Assembly (NCBI GenBank): GCA_023091735.1
Contig: JALKBU010001171.1
Coordinates: forward strand, 1 to 15,540
DNA length: 15,540 nt
Origin: Trichomonas tenax
Taxonomy: Eukaryota; Parabasalia; Trichomonadida; Trichomonadidae
Direction: 5' to 3'
The notes under the pieces are model-generated. The model ran no database searches. It saw only the letters and a program-made list of their open reading frames with translations, and was not told the DNA's origin. The position numbers and the translations under genes were made by a program. Below, one piece after another: positions 7,604-15,540 of this stretch. Numbering within the stretch: position 1 is the stretch's first letter; every line of letters begins with the position of its first letter.

Positions 7604-8177
7604 TATGAATCTCTTTGATGATTATAACAAATACATCTCATTATTATAGCGTTCGCTCGCTTATTTTTGCAAGAGTTCCAGTCGAAAAATCAAAAAATAG
7701 AAAAGAAAAAATACGCTACGCGCAGGAGTCAAACGGCATTCCTTTGCTCATGCATCGAGCATACATAAAGTTATGCTATCTCAAGTTTACATAAAATTTG
7801 CTCATTGGTAACATTACATATCAAATTTTCAACTTTACATGACAAATATCAGATAATATGTGTCAAAAATGGTGACTTTCGTTATTTTACATGTTAAAAT
7901 TCGCTGAAATCTCATTGAGGCATGGAGATCCTCAAGTTAAATAGACAAGCAAATGCTATAAATATACTCAGCACCCCTGAAAAGCACCAATTTCTTATTA
8001 AAATAAATGAAAATACTAAATCAGTTAAATTATTGCTTTTTTAAAAATACAAAAACAGAGTCTTATATTCTTAAAATAATAATCTATAATCACACTGTTT
8101 ATGAATGTATTAATTATAATTGATTTTGTTAATATATTTATAAATTCTGCGATTTAATATAGGTTACATCTATATTA
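7604..8177. other. AT-rich spacer with a less AT-rich patch
   Basis: No ORF is seen. A less AT-rich patch at about 7650-7765 was checked as a tRNA on the minus strand and rejected because the acceptor and T stems do not pair. The motif GTGTCAAAAATGGTGA near 7860 resembles GTGTCAAAAATTGTGA near 1504. Confidence 0.45.
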
Positions 8178-8452
8178 TTTCCCTCTCATTTTCCCGTCCA
8201 CTCCATATTCAAGTACCTAAATTACAAACTTTATCATAATTTTATATTGCCTTGTTGACTCATGGCATTTGGCTTACTTTAGCATTATCATTTTTCAATT
8301 TTTTTCTGAAATATATATATATTTATCATCACTTAATATCGAATGATTTGCGTGGTCGCCAAAGATTTCAGTTCATACGGTGTGTAGATATTTAGCAAAG
8401 AAAATTAAACTAAAAAAAATTCTTGGTCATTTAATATGGGATGGCCCACATA
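8178..8452 (+). repeat. Direct repeat, copy A (about 275 bp)
   Basis: This stretch is similar in order and spacing to 9127-9401. Shared blocks include TTTCCCTCT, CCACTCC-TATTCAAGT, TACAAACTTT, TTGTTGACTCAT, TTAGC-related blocks, AAAGATTTC, GGTGTGT, and an ATTCTT..TCATT.AATA stretch. It looks like an old, diverged segmental duplication. Its left edge (8178) coincides with a point inside the coding-like relic beside copy B, so copy A lacks the rest of that relic. Confidence 0.6.
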
Positions 8453-9000
8453 GTCCACATAGTTATAAGCGATCAGACTTTACGTATAAAGTTGGAGTAT
8501 TTTCGCAATTAGTGAGATGTTAAATTCATTTCAAAAATTAATTAAACAATATATTCTAATCACAGGCATTGTTATGCAATGATAAGTACATACTCAATAT
8601 GGATCGCCTGTACCCATTGGTAGCACAATGCCATTTTTTATCATCTGCCCAAAAATTTAAAAAATCGCTATTACCCAACAATATAATTGATTTCAAGTCT
8701 TGTGATTAAAATCTTGTTGATAATATGTGGCTTCTTCATCCTTTTAATGTCATTGAGTGTGATTATATGCTTTGCAACATGTAGATCACATCTGATTTCG
8801 AACAATTTCAACGCTAATATATAGATATTCCTAGCTGATATGCCTCGCAACTAAGCATAATAATTGATTAACTATGTGTAATATGAAAATAAACATATAA
8901 TATTTTAAAATAAAAATCGATTTGGCTAACTTCATATAAAAGTTAAATATTTAGTGCTTATATGCATAAGACAATATAATGCTATGACATTTCGTGCATG
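8453..9000. other. AT-rich spacer between the two repeat copies
   Basis: No ORF, RNA gene or strong inverted repeat is recognised. The sequence is uniformly AT-rich. Confidence 0.5.
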
Positions 9001-9147
9001 TTATGTTTTGGCGCCAAAAAGAAAAGTGTCATAATTCTCAGTGGTTCCATTTTGTATAACCCACAGTACTGCAATACAGGTCTCCAAGTACCATCCCTTG
9101 GGCACCACCAGCTCTCCAATTTCACATTTCCCTCTTAACTTCCTCAT
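9001..9147 (-). pseudogene. Coding-like gene relic
   Basis: The minus strand from the ATG at 9147 to the TAA at 9001 reads 48 residues with protein-like composition: MRKLRGKCEIGELVVPKG, then WYLETCIAVLWVIQNG, then a short polar end. The frame is open for 60 residues from stop to stop (9004-9183). The patch is clearly richer in G+C than the flanks. It overlaps the start of copy B of the direct repeat, and in copy A the matching part is interrupted. This suggests the 5' part of a gene that was duplicated and has decayed. The family is not recognised. The plus-strand frame over the same bases looks like a shadow. Confidence 0.35.
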
Positions 9148-9401
9148 CCACTCCTTATTCAAGTCACTCAAATACAAACTTTTTCATATTTTATATCATC
9201 TTGTTGACTCATTATATTTTAGCTTACTTTAACGATTTCTTTTTTCATATATATTTATAATTTTATTCATTAATATTTAATATTGAACGGTCTGTGTGGC
9301 CATTAAAGATTTCGCTACATGTGGTGTGTGAATTTTGAAAACTACAAGAATTCTTGAATATTATTGCATTCTTAATCATTCAATACCAAATGACCCATGT
9401 G
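9127..9401 (+). repeat. Direct repeat, copy B (about 275 bp)
   Basis: This is the counterpart of 8178-8452 at an offset of 949 bases, diverged but collinear. On the minus strand it covers the first codons of the relic at 9001-9147 and its upstream region, so the duplication carried a 5' gene end plus possible promoter sequence. A further weak echo of the GTG.TCGCC block occurs near 9397-9410. Confidence 0.6.
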
Positions 9402-10363
9402 ATCGCCGAAGTTTTTGGACCAGGCTCTGTGTATGAGTCTGGAATGTGTTCATAATTATGTGAATAAATTTACATATCTGATAGTTGAATGATGTATGAA
9501 AGTATTATTAAGATTTCATTCAGAATGTTGCGAAACAACATCCTAAATATATATTGAAAGGTGCTTTTGAATGAATATTCAACCTAGTGTTCTATATGAT
9601 AAAACAAAAATATTTCCAAAATATTTATCTTCTTGAATTGGGCATTCGTAATAAATATAAACTCACAGTTCGACAACTTCATCATGGAGGTTCAATGCTA
9701 TAAGATGAAAATTATATCTAATTTTTAATCAATAACTAGTGTGTCCCACCATACCGTAGCATCAGAACAAATAATTTTTGTGATATTATAATCGCTTTAA
9801 TGCGATAGCATTTGATTTGGCAGTAATCTCATGGAAATATATATGTTAGAATTTAGTTTCAAGATAATAATATCAATGACGATGCCTCTGAAACATACAG
9901 TAGAATGAAATAGAAATAAAAATAAAGCACTCTTACTATTACGAAAAGAAAAACACCATAACTTTTTGCAGCAACAATTGATTTTGCTTCCAATAATAAT
10001 TTGAATTACTTCATTAGTTTAGTAAACAGATTAGGTTGTGATCATTTTTCAACACTTTATATCTATCAGGTTACCAATAGACTTTGCGCATTATTCAAAC
10101 TTAAATATATATTCACTTTTTATCCCTTTATAAATAGTTATAATATTTGATTTTTTTTCTTGAGATGCTAAAGAGGTATCTCGACACTCTATATTTATCA
10201 TCTCCATTGAGCAGAACCTTCCAAACCGCGATTTAAAATATGTGCATTAATCATCAAGATAGAAAAGCAAAAGCAAAAATATAATATATGAACATTGAAG
10301 TTGTTTGTTCATTCTTTACATAGCAAAAATAGTTTTTATCTGTCAGAAAATAAAAAGTGACAT
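9402..10363. other. AT-rich spacer upstream of the E2-like gene
   Basis: No open frame of note, RNA gene or repeat with strong pairing is seen. The last part presumably includes promoter sequence of the E2-like gene. Confidence 0.5.
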
Positions 10364-10368
10364 TCATT
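10364..10368 (+). promoter_or_regulatory. Minimal initiator of the E2-like gene
   Basis: TCATT fits the minimal trichomonad initiator TCAYW. With the A at 10366 as transcription start, the leader before the ATG at 10372 would be 6 bases, in the short range usual for trichomonads. The full eight-base consensus is not met, so this is tentative. Confidence 0.4.
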
Positions 10369-10371
10369 AAA

Positions 10372-11046
10372 ATGGCTGAAGAATCAATTTCTCTCCAAAC
10401 TTTGAAAGAACAATACGAAAATCTTCAAAGCTCCCCTTCGGATGAATTCTGTGCGCGCCCTGTCGATGACGATTTCTTTACTTGGCATTTTATTATTCGA
10501 GGTCCAAAAGATACGGAATTAGAAGAAGGTAAATATCACGGAATCCTCAAATTTACTGAAAATTATCCAAACGAAATGCCACAAGTCATATTTGGAAACG
10601 AAATCGAAAGTTGTGTTAATTTCGCGTTAATTCAGGAAATAACAGAAACATTAAGCCCGGCCTCTTATAGTGTTATCGATATTCTCACTGAAATTAAACA
10701 GAAAATTGCTGAAAGCTATGCAACACGAAAATCAGACGAAAAACTACTTCAGGAGCTTTATACCTTGGAAGGATACACAAGCATTATCAAATGCAGCAAG
10801 TGTGATCTCATGCAAACACAAATGCCTGGCAGTAGAGTCGTAAAACCAGTTTTTGTTGAATCTGAAGTTCAAACTGAGGCAATCACAATTGATTGCTCAA
10901 GGATACCGATCGGCCGCGAAAACGAACATAATTCTTTCAAGCTAATTGATGTTATCATAATTCTTCATTTAATTATCATTCTTCAATTCTGCTTGAAACT
11001 TGCCAAATCAAGTATTTCATCTGCGATTAATGGAATCATTCCATAA
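10372..11046 (+). CDS. Tail-anchored E2/UBC-like protein lacking the catalytic cysteine (Ubc6/UBE2J type)
   Basis: The 224-residue protein has a UBC fold at about 5-115 followed by a C-terminal membrane anchor. The segment FTWHFIIRGPKDTELEEGKYHG (36-57, given in part) matches the W-H-x-x-I-x-GP...G-x-Y-x-G core of Ubc6/UBE2J enzymes, and ENYPNEMP (63-70) matches the YP..PP turn. Where active members have the HPN/TPN motif and the L-C-L catalytic site, this protein has NFALIQ with Ala at 85; C81 is four residues early and poorly placed. It then rejoins the family at YSVIDIL (99-105). A CSKC pair (141-144) follows. The hydrophobic helix 191-209 near the end fits a tail anchor facing the ER or another membrane. 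A GTG 15 bases upstream keeps the frame open, but the ATG fits a eukaryote. It is likely a UEV-like, non-catalytic E2 variant. Confidence 0.7.
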   Translation: MAEESISLQTLKEQYENLQSSPSDEFCARPVDDDFFTWHFIIRGPKDTELEEGKYHGILKFTENYPNEMPQVIFGNEIESCVNFALIQEITETLSPASYSVIDILTEIKQKIAESYATRKSDEKLLQELYTLEGYTSIIKCSKCDLMQTQMPGSRVVKPVFVESEVQTEAITIDCSRIPIGRENEHNSFKLIDVIIILHLIIILQFCLKLAKSSISSAINGIIP

Positions 11047-11047
11047 A
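11044..11047 (+). terminator. TAAA stop/poly(A) signal of the E2-like gene
   Basis: The stop codon and next base read TAAA, as at the end of the TULIP-PqiA gene. Assignment as the poly(A) signal is by analogy with Trichomonas. Confidence 0.4.
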
Positions 11048-11120
11048 TCAATCGCAATTATATTGTTTGTAATAAAATATTAATCTTTCTGATATATTAT
11101 CATTTTACAACCCTATCGCA

Positions 11121-11161
11121 TCTCACAAACCTCAAAACTTAACATCCAGAGGTTTGTGAGA
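11121..11161. repeat. Perfect 13-bp hairpin between convergent genes
   Basis: TCTCACAAACCTC (11121-11133) is exactly complementary to 11149-11161, with a 15-base AT-rich spacer. It lies 74 bases past the stop of the E2-like gene and about 160 bases past the stop of the oppositely oriented ankyrin gene, so it may be in both 3' regions. Confidence 0.75.
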
Positions 11162-11318
11162 AAATTAATTTATGAAAGATATATTATTTTATGCTTAAAC
11201 TTTATGAATGGTTTGTTGACTATCTACATGGAGCAGTAAGCAATGGTTAATGTATTTTGACAAATTATAAAAAAATACAAATTTAACATTTTAAAACAAA
11301 GATGATAATAAAAAACAA

Positions 11319-13583
11319 TTATTCAAACTGTATTTCAGTACAATAATATCCATCTTCTTCGATCATTTCTTCTTCATCATAGTCAACATTTGAAGAAGGC
11401 GTTGCTCCTCGTATCTGGAGATATGCTTGGATCGAAGAAGACTCGGTATAATCTATTGCGGACTTTCCGCTCTTGTTCTTGTGATTGACATCAGCTCCAA
11501 GTGCACCAAGGAACTGCACGGTCTGAAATTCATCATTCATTGCTGCATAGATGAGAGCGGTGTTTCCTTTCTCTGTTTGCGAGTCAACAAAAGCTCCATC
11601 ATTAATGCACTTCTGAACTAAAGAATGCATTCCTGCAAATGCTGCTGCCGCAATCATTGGCCCCTGGTTGTTATTTACAACAGTGTTTGCACCATTTTTA
11701 ATCAAATATTTGGCAATTTCAAGTCTGTTTTCCAAAAGATGATAAAATAATGGAGTGTCGTTGTTTGCATTGCGATGTTCCATATCGGCACCTGATCTAA
11801 TGAGAGAACGAACTACACTTTCCTTTATGCAGAAGAAAATAGGCGAATTTCCATCATGATCAGATTCATTCAAGAGATGACTTAGTTTTTTGAATGTTAG
11901 AAGATAATCAATTGCAGAAACATCATCACTCATTGCTGCCATATGAAGAACATTTCGTCCTTTATTATCATGGCAAAGGAAATTGACTCCTTTATTCATG
12001 ATATACTTCAAAGAGTCTGTAAAACCGTGTTTAGCTGCGTATAAAACAGCTGTCAGTCCATCAATACTTGCGTGTGTTAAGTCGCATTTCTTCTCATCGA
12101 AATATTTCAGGAGATTCAATGATGCAGTGGATATCATAATTGGTGTCATTCCATCTTCACACTCTTCGTCTATGTTAGCTCCATGTTTGATAAGACACTC
12201 AATCGCTTTAATGTTGTGATGTTTAACTGCATGGAAAAATGCAGTATTTGATTTGTTGTCACTAGTTGAAACTTGGCATCCATTATCGAGAAGAAGCTCA
12301 ATAATTTCATCAGCTCCTTTTGTTGTTGCAAGCATTAAAGCTGTTTCGCCTAATGGCGTTGTTTTGTGGACATCGGCGCCATTTTCGATTAAGAAAGAAA
12401 CTGTGTTTTGCAAATTCATTGAACAAGCCTTGAGAAGTGGTGTATATCCATCTGAATCTTTCTCTTCTATGTCTGCTCCATTTTCGACAAGAATTTTAGC
12501 GACAGGAAGGTGCAGATCGTAGATGCATGATCTAACAATAAGTGAGCACCCATGGTTATCTTTCGCGTTGACATTTGCTCCTTTTCCAATCAAATAATTA
12601 ACAACTTTCAAATTTCCGTCATAGACCGCTCTAATGATTCCTGCATCGTGTTTCATGAAATCGCATCCATAACTTTCAAGAAGTTTAACTATATCTATCT
12701 TAAGACGCTCTGCACTCGTGATTTCATCGGAAATCTGGCAATGATGCTCAAGCATATAATTGAGACTGAAAATATCATTATTTTCAGCAGCTTTTGTAAA
12801 TGCCTCTGATCTAAACTTGTTTGATGTTTTGACGAAAATGTGCATCAAAACTGGAACATTCATGTATTGTACCGCATCCATTAATGCATTGTCATACTTA
12901 GAAAACTCATCAATAAGACTAATAGCGATTTCATTGGCATGAGCACGAATTGCTTTTGGAATCAAATCAAAATATCCTGATTTTTTCTTTTCTCTAATTT
13001 TCTTATATATCTCGATATTTCCACCAGTAATAGATGCTAAAGGAGTGTTATCTGAAAACTTATGACCCTGAGCATAAAAATGCATAAAGCATTTTACAGC
13101 TCCAAATGATATTGCTGCGTCAATTAATGATAATTTATTAACAAGAGTTTGAGTGAATTTCGGTTGATTCTCGAGATCATAAATCTTAGTTACATCATCT
13201 TTGCGAAGTATATTGGCTAATTCTGAGTTATCCTCATTACTGTGTATAAGTTCTTCTATAGTATAATTCTCGTAGGAGTTCTTAATTACATTTCCTGCAA
13301 GTTTTTGAGCGAAGTTCTTTCTTCGTAATAATTCGATGAAAAAATTTTGAGTTGATCCAAATTTTCTACTTCCACGTAATGCAATCCATAGATCTGCATA
13401 TAGGTAATTATAGTATGGTCTTACATGAGCAGCATTTCGAATCGATTCGAATATAAAATTTCGATTACAAGCGGAAGTAAATTGTTGAAGCTGTAAAAGG
13501 TTATCTTGGTAATTTTTGTCATTAATCATGTAAATTGAGTTCAGGATTTTCTTCGCGTCTTCAATATTTGAAACTTCGTTCAT
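11319..13583 (-). CDS. Ankyrin-repeat protein
   Basis: The 754-residue protein is built almost wholly of ankyrin repeats. Residues 1-310 are a diverged helical N-terminal part, like the DUF3447-type ankyrin-like regions common in trichomonads. From about 313 to 725 there are roughly 12 recognisable 33-residue repeats, for example VVNYLIGKGANVNAKDNHG (327-345), DGYTPLLKACS (378-388), GETALMLATTKG (412-423), GNTALIYAAMN (673-683) and LGADVNHKNKSGKSAIDY (695-712). The tail (732-745) is strongly acidic. There is no signal peptide or membrane helix, so it is probably a cytosolic or nuclear protein-protein interaction scaffold. Such proteins form very large families in trichomonads and the partner cannot be read from sequence. 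The gene is convergent with the E2-like gene and in tandem with the rhomboid-like gene. The start is the first ATG. Confidence 0.92.
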   Translation of the reverse strand: MNEVSNIEDAKKILNSIYMINDKNYQDNLLQLQQFTSACNRNFIFESIRNAAHVRPYYNYLYADLWIALRGSRKFGSTQNFFIELLRRKNFAQKLAGNVIKNSYENYTIEELIHSNEDNSELANILRKDDVTKIYDLENQPKFTQTLVNKLSLIDAAISFGAVKCFMHFYAQGHKFSDNTPLASITGGNIEIYKKIREKKKSGYFDLIPKAIRAHANEIAISLIDEFSKYDNALMDAVQYMNVPVLMHIFVKTSNKFRSEAFTKAAENNDIFSLNYMLEHHCQISDEITSAERLKIDIVKLLESYGCDFMKHDAGIIRAVYDGNLKVVNYLIGKGANVNAKDNHGCSLIVRSCIYDLHLPVAKILVENGADIEEKDSDGYTPLLKACSMNLQNTVSFLIENGADVHKTTPLGETALMLATTKGADEIIELLLDNGCQVSTSDNKSNTAFFHAVKHHNIKAIECLIKHGANIDEECEDGMTPIMISTASLNLLKYFDEKKCDLTHASIDGLTAVLYAAKHGFTDSLKYIMNKGVNFLCHDNKGRNVLHMAAMSDDVSAIDYLLTFKKLSHLLNESDHDGNSPIFFCIKESVVRSLIRSGADMEHRNANNDTPLFYHLLENRLEIAKYLIKNGANTVVNNNQGPMIAAAAFAGMHSLVQKCINDGAFVDSQTEKGNTALIYAAMNDEFQTVQFLGALGADVNHKNKSGKSAIDYTESSSIQAYLQIRGATPSSNVDYDEEEMIEEDGYYCTEIQFE

Positions 13584-13584
13584 T

Positions 13585-13592
13585 AAAATTGA
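13585..13592 (-). promoter_or_regulatory. Initiator-like element of the ankyrin gene
   Basis: On the minus strand this reads TCAATTTT, placed so that the A (13590) would give a 7-base leader before the ATG at 13583. It departs from TCAYWYTA at the first Y and the last A, so position supports it better than sequence. Confidence 0.3.
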
Positions 13593-13868
13593 ATTTCACT
13601 TTTGATAACCTTAATCGATCAACACAATAATCTCATAGAAAATAACTAAGCTACATGCAGAATGATTGCATTTAAGTTTTGGTGACTTTTTGTTGATGAT
13701 ATAAATTTGATTAATAAAACTTTGAATGATAAACTCAGTAACCGCAAAGTCTAAAAGGACTCCTCATTAAATGTTTAGTATGCTGTTGCATGTCTTTGAT
13801 TTTAAAAAACATTTATTATTTTAAATTTTTCTAATATAAGTCATTTAATGAATTAAACAAATTATCTT

Positions 13869-14999
13869 TCACCCCCAATACTCAACCTTTGTTGTAGCAG
13901 CAGCAGAATAATTTCCACACCAGTTTCTGATGTTGATACAGTTGATAATAGCGCAGAAGTTGCACCACTGTGTGCCTTCGATACTGCGATAGAAAGTAAC
14001 GAGGCAGACACAGAAAATGAAAGTCATTGTTGGGAAAGCAAGGAAAGCGATGAGACCGTGGCAAATTCTCTCGCACTTACCAAATGTGAGGTTAGGCAAA
14101 AGCATTAGTGCAAAGAGAAGTCCCATGATGAAACCACCAATATTCAAGAAATTATCGATGAATGGTGTAAGACCAAGAATAATACCAACGACGATCAAGC
14201 CGATTGTAATACCGAGGTCTCTACCTCTGTGTGGGTTAGCTCTCCAACCGGAGAAAAGATCTGCAAGCATAAGTCCAATAAAACCGAAGATGCATCCAGA
14301 AGCGCCACATGTTATCATTTCAGGGACGAGCAAGCATGAAAGAATCAATCCGTAAGTTCCTGAAATCATGAACACGAAAAATGCTCTCCAAAATCCTGTG
14401 TCTCTTTCGACACGGGCTGTGAAAACACCGAACACAATGATGATGACAACGTGAATAACACCTGAGTGGAGGAAATGCGCGACTAAAAAACTCCACCATC
14501 TTCCAGAAAGAATGACTGAGGCCTTCTTAGCGCCCATGAGAATAATTGTAGACTCTGGAGGACCGAACATCATGTTTTCAGAGAAGTTTGGCATAGCGCC
14601 GTATTGTAAAAATACACAGACTAAAACAGCGAGATAAACAATGATAACACCGAAAGACCAAATCTGAGGTGATTTAGCTTCAAGATTGAGTAACAATGGC
14701 TTCTGTTCTTCGTGTTTTTCTGTTATTTTCTTGTTTCCACTATCTGACTCCGAATCTGAGAACTTTTCTGGTGTTTTTGTTGCCTTCGCTGGTCTCATTG
14801 ATGGCTTACGCGCACGTTTCTTGTGCTGTCGTTCTCTTTCTTCTCCTGGTTGATCAAAATTTAATCTCGATGTAGAAAACTCGTTGGGGGTTGTCTGCAT
14901 GTTAGCAGACTCCCACCAGTTGCCGCCGGCTCCTGGTTTGGCGTCTTCTAAATCGCGACCTTTAGTCAGCGAGTTTTTACGCTTAACTCTCCCACTCAT
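13869..14999 (-). CDS. Rhomboid-superfamily membrane protein, predicted pseudoprotease
   Basis: The 376-residue protein has a polar, basic, probably disordered cytosolic N-terminus (1-108) and about seven membrane helices (approx. 113-132, 172-196, 204-225, 230-248, 262-280, 284-302, 313-336). The rhomboid core is clear. An L1 GRWWSFLVAHFLHSG segment (166-180) leads to the H-x4-H of TM2 (H178, H183). TM4 carries CGASGCIFG with the nucleophile-equivalent S234. TM6 reads DNFLNIGGFIMG (282-293). In active rhomboids TM6 has a His before the GG; here it is Asn 286. The TM2 Asn that helps form the oxyanion hole is Ile 187. Both changes predict loss of proteolysis, as in iRhoms and derlins. The Cys-rich end (C346, C349, C354, C361) might bind metal or be lipidated. 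No initiator is seen near the ATG. It is probably a chaperone-like or trafficking factor. Confidence 0.85.
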   Translation of the reverse strand: MSGRVKRKNSLTKGRDLEDAKPGAGGNWWESANMQTTPNEFSTSRLNFDQPGEERERQHKKRARKPSMRPAKATKTPEKFSDSESDSGNKKITEKHEEQKPLLLNLEAKSPQIWSFGVIIVYLAVLVCVFLQYGAMPNFSENMMFGPPESTIILMGAKKASVILSGRWWSFLVAHFLHSGVIHVVIIIVFGVFTARVERDTGFWRAFFVFMISGTYGLILSCLLVPEMITCGASGCIFGFIGLMLADLFSGWRANPHRGRDLGITIGLIVVGIILGLTPFIDNFLNIGGFIMGLLFALMLLPNLTFGKCERICHGLIAFLAFPTMTFIFCVCLVTFYRSIEGTQWCNFCAIINCINIRNWCGNYSAAATTKVEYWG

Positions 15000-15540
15000 T
15001 TAATATTTTTTGTATTTTTTTATTCGCAAAAATCTCGCTGAAAACTTCATATATACCATTAATATACACATATTATCACAAAAACCTCGAGAAATATTTC
15101 AATGGTTTACAAAAACGAGTCAAGAGTAAAAATACTCTCTAAAGTATAGTATATCTATTTATACTGATTCGAAAGATTTATTTTGAATTATATAGAAACT
15201 TTTTTAGCTTTTCAAGTTGTGAGGATTGTTTTGTTGTCTACATAGATCTCTCAAGCGTCACTTTTTGGCCGGAGGAAAAAATTCAATTTTTAAAAATTCA
15301 TTATTTTTATTATATTTGATCTCTGTAATCTAGGTTTTAGATTTAATTCAAAATTTGGCTTTCATTAAACACAAAATCAAAACAGAGTAATAATATTTGC
15401 TTATCAAGAATATAAGGCGTCACTGAATTTTCTACGCCTACTCAAACATCTCGATTTTTCTCCACCAGTATGAATATTTAAGGTCTAATTTTGGTGGCAA
15501 ATGAAAAATTTTCCCATCTAAAATGCTGTGGATATATAAA
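15000..15540. other. AT-rich region upstream of the rhomboid-like gene
   Basis: No ORF, RNA gene or strong inverted repeat is recognised. It presumably holds the promoter of the rhomboid-like gene, but no TCAYW initiator is found within about 60 bases of its ATG. Confidence 0.45.

Noticed and set aside
7660..7785. tRNA or Pol III gene on the minus strand (A-box-like TAGCATAACTT, B-box-like CGTTTGACTCC, downstream T-run, and a TGCTC/GAGCA stem at anticodon spacing)
   Set aside because: The boxes are spaced as in a tRNA, but acceptor and T stems do not pair, the D loop lacks GG and the anticodon loop lacks T33. At most a decayed tRNA-like sequence.
10357..10371. GTG start five codons before the ATG of the E2-like gene
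   Set aside because: Non-ATG starts are rare in eukaryotes, and the initiator-like TCATT at 10364 would place transcription start downstream of this GTG.
12253..12522. Plus-strand frames opposite the ankyrin gene (this and several others in 11427-12942)
   Set aside because: Shadows of the ankyrin repeats on the other strand, with no independent features.
14017..14355. 112-residue plus-strand ORF opposite the rhomboid-like gene
   Set aside because: Antisense shadow of the conserved rhomboid core; rich in Pro, Lys and Ile from reverse-complement codons, no domain.

Overview
The window looks like nuclear DNA of a parabasalid protist, most likely Tritrichomonas foetus or a close relative. The base composition is strongly AT-rich. 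The four convincing genes are uninterrupted single exons separated by long AT-rich spacers. A perfect trichomonad initiator (TCACATTA, consensus TCAYWYTA) lies 39 bases before the largest gene, and a minimal TCAYW element lies 6 bases before another ATG. Two stop codons form TAAA, the tetranucleotide described as the Trichomonas poly(A) signal. The taxonomic call is inference from these traits and from the gene families; no database search was possible.

Layout. 1-1100: a minus-strand DDE-type transposase ORF (71-769). 1100-3365: non-coding DNA dense in inverted repeats, including a 61-bp near-perfect palindrome, a foldback with a third related arm, and a possible 597-bp non-autonomous element with degenerate terminal inverted repeats (1550-2146). 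3407-6436: a 1009-residue membrane protein with a signal peptide, a BPI/LBP-like (TULIP) lipid-binding ectodomain, and two modules resembling bacterial PqiA. This is the most striking gene here. 6437-10371: almost 4 kb of AT-rich spacer with a 275-bp direct duplication, a coding-like gene relic, a hairpin and a short Lys-rich ORF. 10372-11046: a tail-anchored protein with an E2/UBC-like fold of the Ubc6/UBE2J type that lacks the catalytic cysteine. 11319-13583 (minus): an ankyrin-repeat protein convergent with the E2-like gene, with a 13-bp perfect hairpin between them. 13869-14999 (minus): a rhomboid-superfamily protein that keeps the GASG serine but has lost the catalytic His and the TM2 Asn. 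15000-15540: AT-rich upstream DNA.

How the genes may relate. Three of the four firm genes encode membrane proteins with plausible secretory-pathway roles: lipid handling (TULIP-PqiA), a tail-anchored pseudo-E2, and a pseudo-rhomboid. Elsewhere, Ubc6-type E2s and derlin/iRhom pseudo-rhomboids work in ER quality control. The genes are not in an operon, so any joint function is inference only. The possible undescribed system is the TULIP-PqiA fusion: in bacteria PqiA works with MCE-domain lipid tunnels, and here a eukaryotic lipid-binding tube is fused directly to two PqiA-like modules.
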